The notes: generated from the sequence alone by a model not told the origin. DNA of 64,000 nucleotides from Blautia_A aquisgranensis (GCF_040096615.1 NZ_JBBMEJ010000002.1:289795-353794), one strand, 5' to 3'. Counted from the stretch's first letter, positions 25,623-34,702 are shown. Numbers and translations: made by a program.

Positions 25623-25655
25623 AAAGAGAGAGCCAGAAAACCCCGTCCCCAATGG
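25623..25655 (+). repeat. RAYT right-end repeat, copy 2
   Basis: Same 33-bp repeat as 23125-23157 with one substitution (C for A). It starts 3 bp after the RT stop and ends 29 bp before the aldo/keto reductase ATG. Confidence 0.85.
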
Positions 25656-25667
25656 TGCCCAATGGTG
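25648..25667 (+). repeat. 10-bp tandem duplication at the element edge
   Basis: CCCAATGGTG occurs twice in tandem, the first copy overlapping the end of the RAYT repeat. It may mark slippage or an insertion event at the tetranucleotide-like target. Confidence 0.6.
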
Positions 25668-25684
25668 AAAGGAGAAAAACAAAC

Positions 25685-26809
25685 ATGGCATATTTAGGTG
25701 AAGAAATCAAAAAACTGGGTTTTGGTCTGATGAGACTTCCGCAGAAATCCGAAGGTGTGATCGATGTAGAGCAGACTAAGGTTATGGTAGATAAGTTTCT
25801 GGAAGCCGGATTTACATATTTTGATACGGCGTGGGCTTATGCTGGCAGTGAGGATGCGATCCGTGAAGCGCTGGTAGAGCGTTACCCGAGAGAAAAATAT
25901 CAGCTTGCAACCAAGATGGCAGCCTGGATCAACTGTAAGACAAGAGATGAAGTAATCGCACAGTTTCAGACATCTCTGGAGAGAACGAAGGCAGGATACT
26001 TTGATTTCTATCTTCTTCATAATCTTGGAGAGCACAGAACGCAGTATTTTGATGAGTACGGTTTATGGAACTGGATTCATGAGCAGAAAGAAGCTGGCCT
26101 GATCAAACATGCAGGATTTTCTTTCCATTCCACACCGGAAGAGCTGGATGCAATCCTTACCGCACATCCGGAGATGGAGTTTGTACAGCTTCAGATCAAC
26201 TATGCAGACTGGGAAAACCGGGCTATTCAGTCAAGAGCCTGCTATGAGGTAGCCAGAAAACATGGCAAGCCGGTTGTGATCATGGAGCCAGTTAAAGGCG
26301 GTATGCTTGCAACTCCGCCGGAATCCGTGGAAAAAATCCTCAAGGCAGCAGAGCCGGAGGCTTCCACAGCATCTTGGGCAATTCGTTTTGCAGCAGATCT
26401 GGCTGGCGTGATCACTGTACTTTCCGGAATGAGCAACATTGCCCAGATGGAAGATAACCTTTCTTATATGAAAGATTTCACAGGACTTACAGACAGCGAG
26501 AAGGAGACTCTGGATAAAGCAAGAGAAGCCATGAACAAAATTCCGCTGATTCCGTGTACAACCTGTAATTACTGTGCAAAGGTCTGCCCGAAGGGAATTG
26601 GAATATCAGGTTCCTTTACAGCAATGAATTATCTGACACTGTATGGAAACATGGGAGCAGCAGCACATCAGGAGAGCTGGCTTGTATCCGGACACGGAAG
26701 AAAACGCGCAGACGAATGCGTGAAATGCGGAAAATGTGAGGAAGTCTGTCCGCAGCATATTTCCATCCGTGAGGAGCTGGAAAAAGTCAGCGAGACTTTT
26801 TGCAAATAA
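25685..26809 (+). CDS. aldo/keto reductase with C-terminal 4Fe-4S domain
   Basis: 374 residues from ATG 25685 (AAAGGAG upstream). The AKR barrel has the tetrad parts: FDTAWAYAGSEDAIREAL (Asp, Tyr), ATKM (Lys) and DFYLLHNLG (His). The last 90 residues add two ferredoxin-type clusters, CTTCNYCAKVCPKGI and CVKCGKCEEVCPQHI. Such fusions are common in anaerobes and probably pass electrons between a reduced ferredoxin and the AKR site; substrates are unknown. The RAYT repeat lies 29 bp upstream, so its original promoter may now be more than 3 kb away. Confidence 0.85.
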   Translation: MAYLGEEIKKLGFGLMRLPQKSEGVIDVEQTKVMVDKFLEAGFTYFDTAWAYAGSEDAIREALVERYPREKYQLATKMAAWINCKTRDEVIAQFQTSLERTKAGYFDFYLLHNLGEHRTQYFDEYGLWNWIHEQKEAGLIKHAGFSFHSTPEELDAILTAHPEMEFVQLQINYADWENRAIQSRACYEVARKHGKPVVIMEPVKGGMLATPPESVEKILKAAEPEASTASWAIRFAADLAGVITVLSGMSNIAQMEDNLSYMKDFTGLTDSEKETLDKAREAMNKIPLIPCTTCNYCAKVCPKGIGISGSFTAMNYLTLYGNMGAAAHQESWLVSGHGRKRADECVKCGKCEEVCPQHISIREELEKVSETFCK

Positions 26810-26845
26810 AAAAGCCCTTTATGAGGGCGGAGAGAGAGTTTTATA

Positions 26846-27937
26846 ATGGAAAAATTTAAAGCGTTTCTGAAGCGGAAGGATATCGAGATCTCACTGAAGA
26901 GATATGGTATCGATGCGCTGGGAGCCATGGCACAGGGACTTTTCTGTTCCCTTCTGATCGGTACGATCATCAACACTCTTGGCACACAGTTTCACATTCC
27001 GTTTCTTACAATGACAGTTGCCACAGTCAACGATACTCCGTATACGGTTGGATCCCTTGCATCCGCTATGAGCGGCCCGGCTATGGCAGTAGCGATCGGT
27101 TATGCGCTGCATTGTCCGCCACTGGTACTTTTTTCGCTGATCACGGTTGGATTTGCATCCAATGCACTTGGCGGAGCCGGTGGTCCTCTGGCTGTACTGT
27201 TTGTGGCCATTGTTGCAGCTGAGCTTGGTAAGGCTGTGTCCAAGGAGACGAAGATCGATATTCTTGTGACACCGCTGGTAACGATCGGCGTAGGTGTGGG
27301 ACTTTCCGCATGGTGGGCACCTGCACTTGGAAAAGCAGCCATGAAGGTAGGAAGCGTGATCATGTGGGCAACAGATCTGCAGCCATTCTTTATGGGAATC
27401 CTGGTTTCCGTATTTGTGGGAATTGCACTGACACTGCCGATTTCTTCCGCAGCGATCTGTGCGGCACTGGGACTGACCGGGCTGGCAGGCGGTGCGGCAG
27501 TAGCAGGCTGCTGTGCCCAGATGGTAGGTTTTGCGGTAATGTCCTTCAAGGAGAATAAATGGGGAGGACTGGTTTCACAGGGAATCGGAACCTCCATGCT
27601 CCAGATGGGAAATATTGTAAGAAATCCAAGAATCTGGATCGCACCGATCGTAACCTCTGCGATCACAGGACCGCTTGCAACCTGTCTGTTCAAGCTGCAG
27701 ATGAACGGAACCGCAGTATCATCCGGAATGGGAACCTGTGGTTTTGTAGGACAGATTGGTGTGTATACAGGATGGATGAACGATATTGCTGCAGGAACAA
27801 AATCCGCAGTTACCGCTATGGACTGGGCCGGATTATTCCTGATTTCTTTCATTCTTCCGGCGGTGCTTTGTCCGCTGATCAATATGTTCGTGCGTAAGCT
27901 TGGATGGGTAAAAGACGGGGACATGACACTGTCATAA
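26846..27937 (+). CDS. PTS IIC-like membrane permease (PTS_EIIC_2 family)
   Basis: 363 residues with about nine to ten membrane helices, rich in Gly and Ala. Signatures: YGIDALGAMAQGLFCSLLIG, NTPYTVGS-like NDTPYTVGSLASAMSGPAMA, and SSGMGTCGFVGQIGVY near the C-terminus. No IIA or IIB domain or gene is nearby, so it may not be a phosphotransferase porter at all; family members of this type are often orphans. A short GCCC/GGGC hairpin (26814-26828) sits in the 36-bp gap after the AKR gene. Confidence 0.78.
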   Translation: MEKFKAFLKRKDIEISLKRYGIDALGAMAQGLFCSLLIGTIINTLGTQFHIPFLTMTVATVNDTPYTVGSLASAMSGPAMAVAIGYALHCPPLVLFSLITVGFASNALGGAGGPLAVLFVAIVAAELGKAVSKETKIDILVTPLVTIGVGVGLSAWWAPALGKAAMKVGSVIMWATDLQPFFMGILVSVFVGIALTLPISSAAICAALGLTGLAGGAAVAGCCAQMVGFAVMSFKENKWGGLVSQGIGTSMLQMGNIVRNPRIWIAPIVTSAITGPLATCLFKLQMNGTAVSSGMGTCGFVGQIGVYTGWMNDIAAGTKSAVTAMDWAGLFLISFILPAVLCPLINMFVRKLGWVKDGDMTLS

Positions 27938-27961
27938 ACGTATCAGAAATTTTTTGCATAC

Positions 27962-28019
27962 AAAAAAGAGTATCACAGGATCTCATGTATTATCATATGA
28001 GATTCGTGGTACTCTTTTT
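27962..28019. terminator. bidirectional terminator between PTS-like gene and dnaJ-like gene
   Basis: AAAAAAGAGTATCAC pairs with GTGGTACTCTTTTT around an inner CTCAT/ATGAG helix. A-tract on the left and T-tract on the right allow termination from both sides. Confidence 0.88.
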
Positions 28020-28029
28020 GTATTAGGCT

Positions 28030-29118
28030 TTATGCTACGTGGGAGCCGCCTGCGTTGCTTCGCTCCAGCCCGCAGGCTTTTGCGTATTCATGGAGTTTCT
28101 CCTTTGCAGTGTAATTCAGATCCTGCGGAACCTGAATCTGGATGGTAACGTACTGGTCACCGCGAACCTGAGGATTTTTCATGGAGACGATACCTTTGCC
28201 CCTCAGACGGATCTTGGAACCGGACTGCATGCCTTCACGGATTTTGCAGATCACATTGCCGTAAAGGGTAGGAACGGTAGCCTCGCCACCGAATACTGCG
28301 GTAGTATACGGAATGGAGAGTGTGGTGTAAACATCAGATCCCTTACGCTCATAGCCAGGTCGTGAGCCGACAGTCACTTTCAGAAGCAGATCGCCAGGTT
28401 CGCCGCCACCGGTTCCGGGCATTCCTTTTCCTTTCAGACGGATGCTCTTGCCGGTGTCAATACCGGCAGGAATGTGTACCTGAAGCGTCTGCGGTGCGCC
28501 GGAGCTTCCGTCCGGACTGGACAGAGAAATCCGCTTGTCGGCACCGAAAGCTGCTTCATCAAAGGTAACATTAATACTGGCTTTTACATCGGAGCCTTTC
28601 TGGCGAAAAGATTCCTGATGGAAGCCTCCGAAACCATTACCGCCGAAACCGCCATGAAAACCACTGTTTCCACCAAAGCCGCCATGGAAGCTTCCGCCAT
28701 TACCGCTGAAATGCTCATAAGCACTATTGCCACCGGCGTTGCCATGACCTCCATGAAACATATTTCCAAAGATATCTCCGAAAATATCGTCCATATTCTC
28801 TCCGTTGAAATGAAATTCCTGATAGGAGCCGTTATTGTTGCTGTGAAAACCGCTGAAACCACCGGCTCCTGCGCCCGGATCAGCACCAGCGTCAAATGCA
28901 GCATGACCGAACTGATCATACATCTGTTTCTTCTTAGGATCGCTTAAGATATCATAGGCTTCATTTACTTCTTTAAATTTATCAGCAGCTTCCGGATTGC
29001 CGGCGTTGGTATCCGGATGATACTTCTTGGCCAGCTTACGGTATGCTTTTTTTATTGTTTTTTCATCTGCGTTCCGGTCAATGCCCAGAACGTCGTAATA
29101 ATCTCTTTTTACTGACAT
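28030..29118 (-). CDS. DnaJ-like co-chaperone without zinc finger (CbpA type)
   Basis: 362 residues. J domain at residues 4-70 with the Hsp70-activating HPD in KKYHPDTNAG, then a long Gly/Phe/His/Asn-rich linker (about 75-185), and two DnaJ C-terminal substrate-binding barrels (SDVKASINVTFDEAAFG; then PYTTAVFGGEATVPTLYG). The CxxCxGxG zinc-finger repeats of true DnaJ are absent, so it is a class B J protein. ATG 29118 is chosen over GTG 29127 because GGAAGG lies 8 bp upstream of it. It stimulates DnaK in protein folding. Monocistronic. Confidence 0.88.
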   Translation of the reverse strand: MSVKRDYYDVLGIDRNADEKTIKKAYRKLAKKYHPDTNAGNPEAADKFKEVNEAYDILSDPKKKQMYDQFGHAAFDAGADPGAGAGGFSGFHSNNNGSYQEFHFNGENMDDIFGDIFGNMFHGGHGNAGGNSAYEHFSGNGGSFHGGFGGNSGFHGGFGGNGFGGFHQESFRQKGSDVKASINVTFDEAAFGADKRISLSSPDGSSGAPQTLQVHIPAGIDTGKSIRLKGKGMPGTGGGEPGDLLLKVTVGSRPGYERKGSDVYTTLSIPYTTAVFGGEATVPTLYGNVICKIREGMQSGSKIRLRGKGIVSMKNPQVRGDQYVTIQIQVPQDLNYTAKEKLHEYAKACGLERSNAGGSHVA

Positions 29119-29203
29119 GGTATTCACCTTCCCTTATACAATTATGAAATTAGCTAAGTGCGGATTACCAGTATCCGCCTCGCAATTGTCTGCTTATAAA
29201 ATT

Positions 29204-29224
29204 CCCCGGGAAAAATTCCCGGGG
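29204..29224 (-). other. GC-rich hairpin in the dnaJ-like leader
   Basis: CCCCGGGAA and TTCCCGGGG form a 9-bp stem with a 3-nt loop inside the roughly 160-nt leader. On the minus strand AATTTTATAAG follows, so weak attenuation is possible. A second small hairpin (GCGGAT/ATCCGC, 29160-29178) lies closer to the gene. Confidence 0.5.
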
Positions 29225-29283
29225 TTAGTTTCAAAATCTTTTGTGACACTGGTTAAGAAAGTTCCTCCAGTTGTTCTATTTGT

Positions 29284-29312
29284 AATATAACACCTTGCGC
29301 TTTTGATGTCAA
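29284..29312 (-). promoter_or_regulatory. sigma-A promoter of the dnaJ-like gene
   Basis: On the minus strand TTGACA (29312-29307) and TATATT (29289-29284) with a 17-bp spacer. No CIRCE element is visible. Confidence 0.8.
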
Positions 29313-29405
29313 GTACAGTAAGACAAACGGCTGAAAAAAATATTTTTGCAGATCAAATCGGGCTGAATACAGCGATAAGATTCTTACAGATACCAGAAGA
29401 AAATA

Positions 29406-29414
29406 TGGTATAAT
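29406..29414 (+). promoter_or_regulatory. extended -10 promoter of the SH3-protein operon
   Basis: TGG-TATAAT with a weak -35; about 85 nt of leader to ATG 29508. Confidence 0.55.
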
Positions 29415-29507
29415 ATTACTACAAAATTCAGGCGTTCATTATCAACGAACAGGAGTACAGTTTTTCTGCGATTCATTCACGAAATATCAGGAAAAGGAGG
29501 CATAACC

Positions 29508-30458
29508 ATGAAAAAAAGAAATTTTTTATCAGGAACGAGGCATATGAAGTGGGTGGCACTTTTTGTCCTTGCTTTTACAGCGGCAGTCGTGCCGTCGCAA
29601 AAGATCAGAGCAGCAGCAGGAACGACTTTTGAGGTGAAGGTAGACAGTGGATATCTGGCATTACGAAGCGGGAAAGCTTTTGACAGGAGTAATGAGATCG
29701 GCCAGCTTAATACCGGAGATCTGGTAGAAATCACAGACAGGAAGGATTCCACATACTGGTATGCGTATTCACCGAAGCTTGATAAAGCCGGTTATGTGGA
29801 CAAAAATTATCTTCAGGTAGCAGAGAATTCAGCTGCTTCCAATGATTCCTGGACGGTAAAAGTAAAAAGCGGATATCTGGCACTTCGCAATACAGCAGCC
29901 TATAATGACACCAATGAGATCGGCAGGCTGAATACCGGAGATACGGTTCTTGTAAAAGACAGCAGTGATTCCACATACTGGTATGTGTATTCACCGAAGC
30001 TGGATAAATCCGGATATGTAGATAATCGTTATATTTACAACAGTGGCCTGTGGACAGTTAAGGTAGAAAAAGGCTACCTGGCACTTCGAAATAAACCGGC
30101 CTATAATGACAGCAATGAGATTGGTCAGCTGAATACCGGAGATAATGTTCAGGTTAAGGATACCAGTGACGACAACTACTGGTATGTGTATTCACCACAG
30201 CTTGACAAGACCGGTTATGTAGATAAAAACTATCTGACAGGAGGCCCGGAGGTAACATATCCGACTATGACAGTGCAGGTAGATAAGGGGTTCCTGGCAT
30301 TACGCAGTGCGAAAGCTTTTGACAAGAATAATGAAATCGGTCAGCTGAATACCGGGGATACCGTTGAGATCATTGAAAAAGAAGACAAAACTTACTGGTA
30401 TGTATATGTACCGAAACTTGGAAAAGAAGGATACGTCGATAAAAACTATCTCAAATAG
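29508..30458 (+). CDS. exported protein with four bacterial SH3 repeats
   Basis: 316 residues. A signal peptide (MKKRNFLSG..., hydrophobic WVALFVLAFTAAVV, cleavage after IRAAA) is followed by four SH3_3-type repeats of about 60-66 residues, near 36-98, 108-168, 181-242 and 252-316. Each has GYLALR, NEIGQLNTGD and YWYVYSPKLDK-GYVD motifs. Bacterial SH3 domains bind peptidoglycan or other wall ligands. There is no catalytic domain, so it probably works as a wall-binding module. First of three exported-protein genes in a row; ends in TAG, 16 bp before the next start. Confidence 0.82.
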   Translation: MKKRNFLSGTRHMKWVALFVLAFTAAVVPSQKIRAAAGTTFEVKVDSGYLALRSGKAFDRSNEIGQLNTGDLVEITDRKDSTYWYAYSPKLDKAGYVDKNYLQVAENSAASNDSWTVKVKSGYLALRNTAAYNDTNEIGRLNTGDTVLVKDSSDSTYWYVYSPKLDKSGYVDNRYIYNSGLWTVKVEKGYLALRNKPAYNDSNEIGQLNTGDNVQVKDTSDDNYWYVYSPQLDKTGYVDKNYLTGGPEVTYPTMTVQVDKGFLALRSAKAFDKNNEIGQLNTGDTVEIIEKEDKTYWYVYVPKLGKEGYVDKNYLK

Positions 30459-30474
30459 GAAGGGAGAAAAACTA

Positions 30475-33132
30475 ATGAAAAAGAAACTTTCGGTGTTGCT
30501 TTTCAGCGCAGTACTTTGTGTAACAGCTTTTCCGGCAAACGGGCTGGCAGCAGATTTTGGTGATGAAGCGACAACAACGGAAGATATTTTCGAGGAGGCA
30601 GATGAGAGTTCCAGACAGGAAGAAGCAGAAAATACAGAAGATGCAGAAACCGTTGAATATGAAGATACGGAAGAACTGGAGATTGGAGAAACAGAACAGG
30701 CGGGTACAGGAAGCAACAACAGTGAAAATTTCACAGATTCGGGAGAAAATTTTTCTGATGGCGGAACAGCAGAAAATGGAAATATAATATTATCACATGA
30801 CGGAATTATTCAGGAAGGCGCGCTCAGTCCGAAAAAAACTTCAGCAGTACTTAAGGAAGAGTGGGAAAACAGTCTGGTAAGTCTTGTGGAGGAGAATAGT
30901 TCTGTACTGGATATTTCAGCTCTTGCTATTCCGGCAGAACAGATTTCAGATGTTGTAATGCTGTTTATTAATAAACATCCGGAATATTACTGGCTTTCTT
31001 TTGAATCCTGCGATGTGGAGAATGGTATTGCAGTTACGCTATATGAAGATGCGAAACCTTCTATGGGAAGAAGCCGAAGCAGTATTTTCGGCTCATCTTC
31101 TTTTGAGTATGCTGCAGAAAAGGCACTTTCTGTTGTACAGCCGGGAATGAGCAATCTGGAAAAAGCACTGGCACTTCATGATTATATCGTTTTGAATGCG
31201 GAGTATGATTACCAGGGGGTTATGGACGATGAGCTTCCGGACTCTGATTATACAGCGGAAGGAATTCTGGTAAAAGGAAAAGGGGTGTGTCAGGGGTATG
31301 CTCTTGCATATCAGTATCTTCTGGGAAAAGTCGGAATTGAGAGCAAATATGTTGCCAGTGCAGCGATGCAGCACGGATGGAATCTGGTAAAAATTGATGG
31401 TCAGTGGTACCATGTTGATGCTACCTGGGATGATCCGGTGTGGGATCAGCTGGGACGCGTCAGGCATCAGTATTTTATGTTGAGCGATTCTGCGATCAGA
31501 AACCTTGAACATGACAGCTGGGAAGCATGGAATGGTGGAACGGAAACAGCACCATTAGCAACGTCGGGAAAATATGATAATTTTTTCTGGAAAAATATTG
31601 ATACAGGAATCTGGTATTATCAGGGAAAATGGTATTATATGGAAATTAATACTACCAAGGGTACAGATATAAGAATCGGAAAAGTAAAATGCCAGAAAAT
31701 ACTGGATTCTTCTGCTACAGTGATCAGTACGTTAAGCATGAAGTGGCCGTATGTGGGAAATCCCAATGCTTATTGGGGCAATTCTGCGAAGACCGTTCTC
31801 GATAATGGAAAATTTTATTACAGTGGCCCGGATGCAATCTATCAGATGAATCTGGATGGATCCGGCACAGTAAAAGTAGCAGATGTGAAGTATACTGATG
31901 AATATGTTTACGGTTTTGCACTTGTAAATGGTGCTTTCTGGATCTCGGTTAAGGAAAATCCTAATATTGATGCTGAAGAGACTCCGATAAAAATTACATT
32001 AAAAAGTTCGACAACAACAGTTACACCAAAGCCAACAGCGACGCCGATCACAACACCAAAGCCGGCAGATAACGGAACAGTTATTACCAGAAATACATAT
32101 AAAAATTACAGCAAACCGGCACTGCGCGTAAAAAAAACAATAAGGAAAATAGAAAACAATGCCTTTGAAAATCTACATTTGGAGCGTATTTATTTTGAAG
32201 GAAACGCACCTCAGATAGGCACTGACATATTTAAGAATCAGACATTGACTGCATATTATCCGCTTAACAATTCTACATGGACTGCGGATAAGATGAAAAA
32301 CTATGGAGGTACGCGTATAATCTGGTCCGCCTGGAATCCGGAAACGGGAGAAGTGTATGGTGCGGATCTCAGGAAATACGGAGAGCTGAAACTCCAGTAT
32401 ACGACCAGGACATATAACGGAAAAGCACAGAAGATGAAAGTTTATGTGCAAGATAAGTCATATACCGGTTCCACGAATAAAATGTTACGTGAAAATACGG
32501 ACTATAAAGTTACCTGGAAAAATAATGTAAATGCAGGTACCGCAACCGTAACGGTAACAGGTGTGAAACCAAGATTCAGGGGAACGCTGACAAAAACCTT
32601 TAAGATCGTTCCGGCTGTAAACAGTATTACAGCTGCCAATGTGAAAAAGACTCAGAGTACCAAAACACAGACATTTTACCTGGGAGCAAAAGTAAAGGAT
32701 AAGGCAAAACTCAGCTACACGTCAGGCAGTAAAAAAGTCACGGTTAACTCAAATGGAAAAGTAACAATTGCCGCGAATTATACGGGAAAAGTAGCTGTCA
32801 CAATTACAGCAGCAGCAACCAGAAACTATAAAGCATCCAAAAAGACTGTAATAATAACAGTAATACCATCTGCAACAACCATAACAAAATGCACAACTAC
32901 GAAAACAGGAAAAGCAGACATTCAGTGGAAAAAGAACAGTTTTGCAACCGGATATGAAATTCAGTATTCAACTGACAAAACATTTAAAAACGGAGTAAAA
33001 ACAAAAACGATCACAAAAGTTTCCACGACAAAGTGTACAATAACCGGTCTTGCAAATAAAAGAACATATTACATAAGAATACGGACATATAAGAGCGTGG
33101 GCAAGCAGAAACTGTATTCTTCCTGGGGCTGA
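30475..33132 (+). CDS. exported transglutaminase-like protein with LRR-type and FN3 modules
   Basis: 885 residues from ATG 30475 (AGGGAG upstream). Signal peptide, acidic linker, then a transglutaminase-like domain (about residues 215-340). Its triad is visible as GVCQGYA (Cys), HGWNLV (His) and HVDATWDDP (Asp). A beta-rich region follows, then TP-rich linker, a BspA-like LRR piece (AFENLHLERIYFEGNAP), two Ig-like segments and a C-terminal FN3 domain. The frame ends SSWG-TGA, but after the stop the same frame reads TKAVKITMT before a second TGA, the usual ending of such FN3 domains, so about nine residues seem lost. Probably a cell-surface enzyme or adhesin. Confidence 0.8.
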   Translation: MKKKLSVLLFSAVLCVTAFPANGLAADFGDEATTTEDIFEEADESSRQEEAENTEDAETVEYEDTEELEIGETEQAGTGSNNSENFTDSGENFSDGGTAENGNIILSHDGIIQEGALSPKKTSAVLKEEWENSLVSLVEENSSVLDISALAIPAEQISDVVMLFINKHPEYYWLSFESCDVENGIAVTLYEDAKPSMGRSRSSIFGSSSFEYAAEKALSVVQPGMSNLEKALALHDYIVLNAEYDYQGVMDDELPDSDYTAEGILVKGKGVCQGYALAYQYLLGKVGIESKYVASAAMQHGWNLVKIDGQWYHVDATWDDPVWDQLGRVRHQYFMLSDSAIRNLEHDSWEAWNGGTETAPLATSGKYDNFFWKNIDTGIWYYQGKWYYMEINTTKGTDIRIGKVKCQKILDSSATVISTLSMKWPYVGNPNAYWGNSAKTVLDNGKFYYSGPDAIYQMNLDGSGTVKVADVKYTDEYVYGFALVNGAFWISVKENPNIDAEETPIKITLKSSTTTVTPKPTATPITTPKPADNGTVITRNTYKNYSKPALRVKKTIRKIENNAFENLHLERIYFEGNAPQIGTDIFKNQTLTAYYPLNNSTWTADKMKNYGGTRIIWSAWNPETGEVYGADLRKYGELKLQYTTRTYNGKAQKMKVYVQDKSYTGSTNKMLRENTDYKVTWKNNVNAGTATVTVTGVKPRFRGTLTKTFKIVPAVNSITAANVKKTQSTKTQTFYLGAKVKDKAKLSYTSGSKKVTVNSNGKVTIAANYTGKVAVTITAAATRNYKASKKTVIITVIPSATTITKCTTTKTGKADIQWKKNSFATGYEIQYSTDKTFKNGVKTKTITKVSTTKCTITGLANKRTYYIRIRTYKSVGKQKLYSSWG

Positions 33133-33179
33133 ACAAAAGCTGTAAAGATTACCATGACATGAAAGAGGAAAAGAAAACT

Positions 33180-34610
33180 ATGAAAAAGAAGTTTTTAGCA
33201 ATACTTTTAGCTGCAACACTTTCTGTATCTGTGCTGCCGGTAACATGCATAGCAGCAAATATCGATACGGAAGAAACTTTATCGGTATCTGATATTGTGA
33301 CAGTGCCGGAAGCCATGGCTGCATCGGCGTCTCAGTCTGTTAAGAACAGCATTGAGTTAAAATGGACGGGATTCCGGTGGATAAGTCATACTTCGGCAGC
33401 CCTTACATTACGGACAAATATAAACGGAAAATGTTATTATCAATGGGTAGAACGAAGAGATGACGGAACCTCTGAAATTCCGAAACTGACTTTAAAAAGT
33501 GCGTGGATTTCCACGAAAACAGATAAGAATTTTACGATACAACTCAATGATCTGAAGACGGATAATGCGATTGATCTGTATATGGTACTTGTAGATACCA
33601 AAGGTAACAGATCCGGACTGAAAAAAATAAAAATGGATCAGAGTAAGAGACCGGCAGTGGTTCCGGCACACAAAGCGGTTATACCAAAGGTGACAGAAAG
33701 TATTCTGAAAGGCCTGGATTCTCCACTGAAATTTTATCCGGATACATTCTATCCGTTTCAGGTGATCGGTGCGGGAACCACAAACCAGAATCCGGGAGAT
33801 GGAGATGTAAAATGGGAGCCGGTTTACTGGAGTACAAGTTCCAATCCGCGTGATGCCCAGAAGAACAGTGCCTGGAAAATCGGTTCCGCAAAGGGAATCA
33901 CCAAGGCTGCTACATATAATCTCTATGTATTTTTCCAGAAATGGGTTTATACAGGAAATCAGTGGACAGCAACTGACACAGTCGATTCGGCTGTTTATCG
34001 GTTTCAATCAGCAGACATTTCAAAAACCCCGGTATCGAAACCGACATCCGCACAGGTAAAACTGTCCACACCGTCCCTTTCAGGTATTTCGAACAGCTCG
34101 GTGGGTATCGTACTGAAATGGAAACAGGTCAGAAACGCAACAGGATATAAAATTTACAGAAAAACCGGAAAAAGCAGTAAATGGAATTATATTGCAACGG
34201 TAAAAGGCGGAAAAAATCTGACCTGTACAGACCGCTCCGCAAAACAGGGAACGATGTACACTTATACAGTTCGTGCGTACAGAGGATCTGCATTGAGTTC
34301 CTATAATAAATCAGGAATCCGAACGATCCGCCTGTCAGCGCCGTCTCAGTACACGCCGTCCAGTAAAGCTGTGGGAAAACTGACAGCCAGATGGAAAAAA
34401 ATATCTGCTGTATCGGGATACCAGATTCAGTATTCTGTTTCCTCGAAATTCAACGAAGCAAAAACAGTGTCAACAACTGCGGTATCAAAAACTCTTTCCG
34501 GTCTAAAAAGAGGAAGAACGTATTATGTCCGTATTCGTGCATATAAAAAAACAGGTGGAAAAGTCTATTACGGTGCATGGAGTAACAGAAAAGGTGTTAA
34601 GATAGCGTAA
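33180..34610 (+). CDS. exported FN3-domain surface protein
   Basis: 476 residues from ATG 33180 (GAGG 10 bp upstream). Signal peptide KKKFLAILLAATLSVSVLPV, an N-terminal beta domain of unknown type (about 40-280), then two FN3 domains: LSGISNSSVGIVLKWKQV..GYKIYRKTG and VGKLTARWKKISAVSGYQIQ. The second FN3 resembles the C-terminal FN3 of the protein encoded upstream and ends normally (YGAWSNRKGVKIA), which shows what the upstream gene has lost. No LPXTG sorting signal. Role at the cell surface inferred. Confidence 0.75.
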   Translation: MKKKFLAILLAATLSVSVLPVTCIAANIDTEETLSVSDIVTVPEAMAASASQSVKNSIELKWTGFRWISHTSAALTLRTNINGKCYYQWVERRDDGTSEIPKLTLKSAWISTKTDKNFTIQLNDLKTDNAIDLYMVLVDTKGNRSGLKKIKMDQSKRPAVVPAHKAVIPKVTESILKGLDSPLKFYPDTFYPFQVIGAGTTNQNPGDGDVKWEPVYWSTSSNPRDAQKNSAWKIGSAKGITKAATYNLYVFFQKWVYTGNQWTATDTVDSAVYRFQSADISKTPVSKPTSAQVKLSTPSLSGISNSSVGIVLKWKQVRNATGYKIYRKTGKSSKWNYIATVKGGKNLTCTDRSAKQGTMYTYTVRAYRGSALSSYNKSGIRTIRLSAPSQYTPSSKAVGKLTARWKKISAVSGYQIQYSVSSKFNEAKTVSTTAVSKTLSGLKRGRTYYVRIRAYKKTGGKVYYGAWSNRKGVKIA

Positions 34611-34615
34611 ACAGG

Positions 34616-34665
34616 ATATCCTGCAGAAAACCTGAAAAGTACAGGTCCTTCTGCAGGATATTTTT
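34616..34665 (+). terminator. terminator of the exported-protein operon
   Basis: ATATCCTGCAGAA (34616-34628) pairs with TTCTGCAGGATAT (34649-34661), followed by TTTT. Confidence 0.9.
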
Positions 34666-34702
34666 GCACGGTTTTGGTCACGATTTGTTAATCAATTATT
34701 CA

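Larger units (their letters stand above)
22193..25655 (+). mobile_element. RAYT element with retron cargo (composite)
   Basis: The unit runs from the inverted left end (22193) through the transposase gene to a 33-bp right-end repeat (23125-23157), then the retron, then a second copy of the same repeat (25623-25655, 32 of 33 identical). The RAYT part alone would be 22193-23157. The retron fills the space between the two right-end copies with almost no spare sequence, and its genes are visibly richer in A/T than the flanks. Movement as one unit is inferred. Confidence 0.65.

Noticed and set aside
27100..27924. 274-codon minus-strand ORF
   Set aside because: Antisense to the PTS IIC-like permease; Pro/Thr-rich composition reflects the Gly/Ala-rich codons opposite.
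29640..30450. Regularly spaced repeats that might suggest a CRISPR array
   Set aside because: They are in frame, about 200 bp apart and encode SH3 domains. The Big_2 and FMN_bind repeats are likewise coding.
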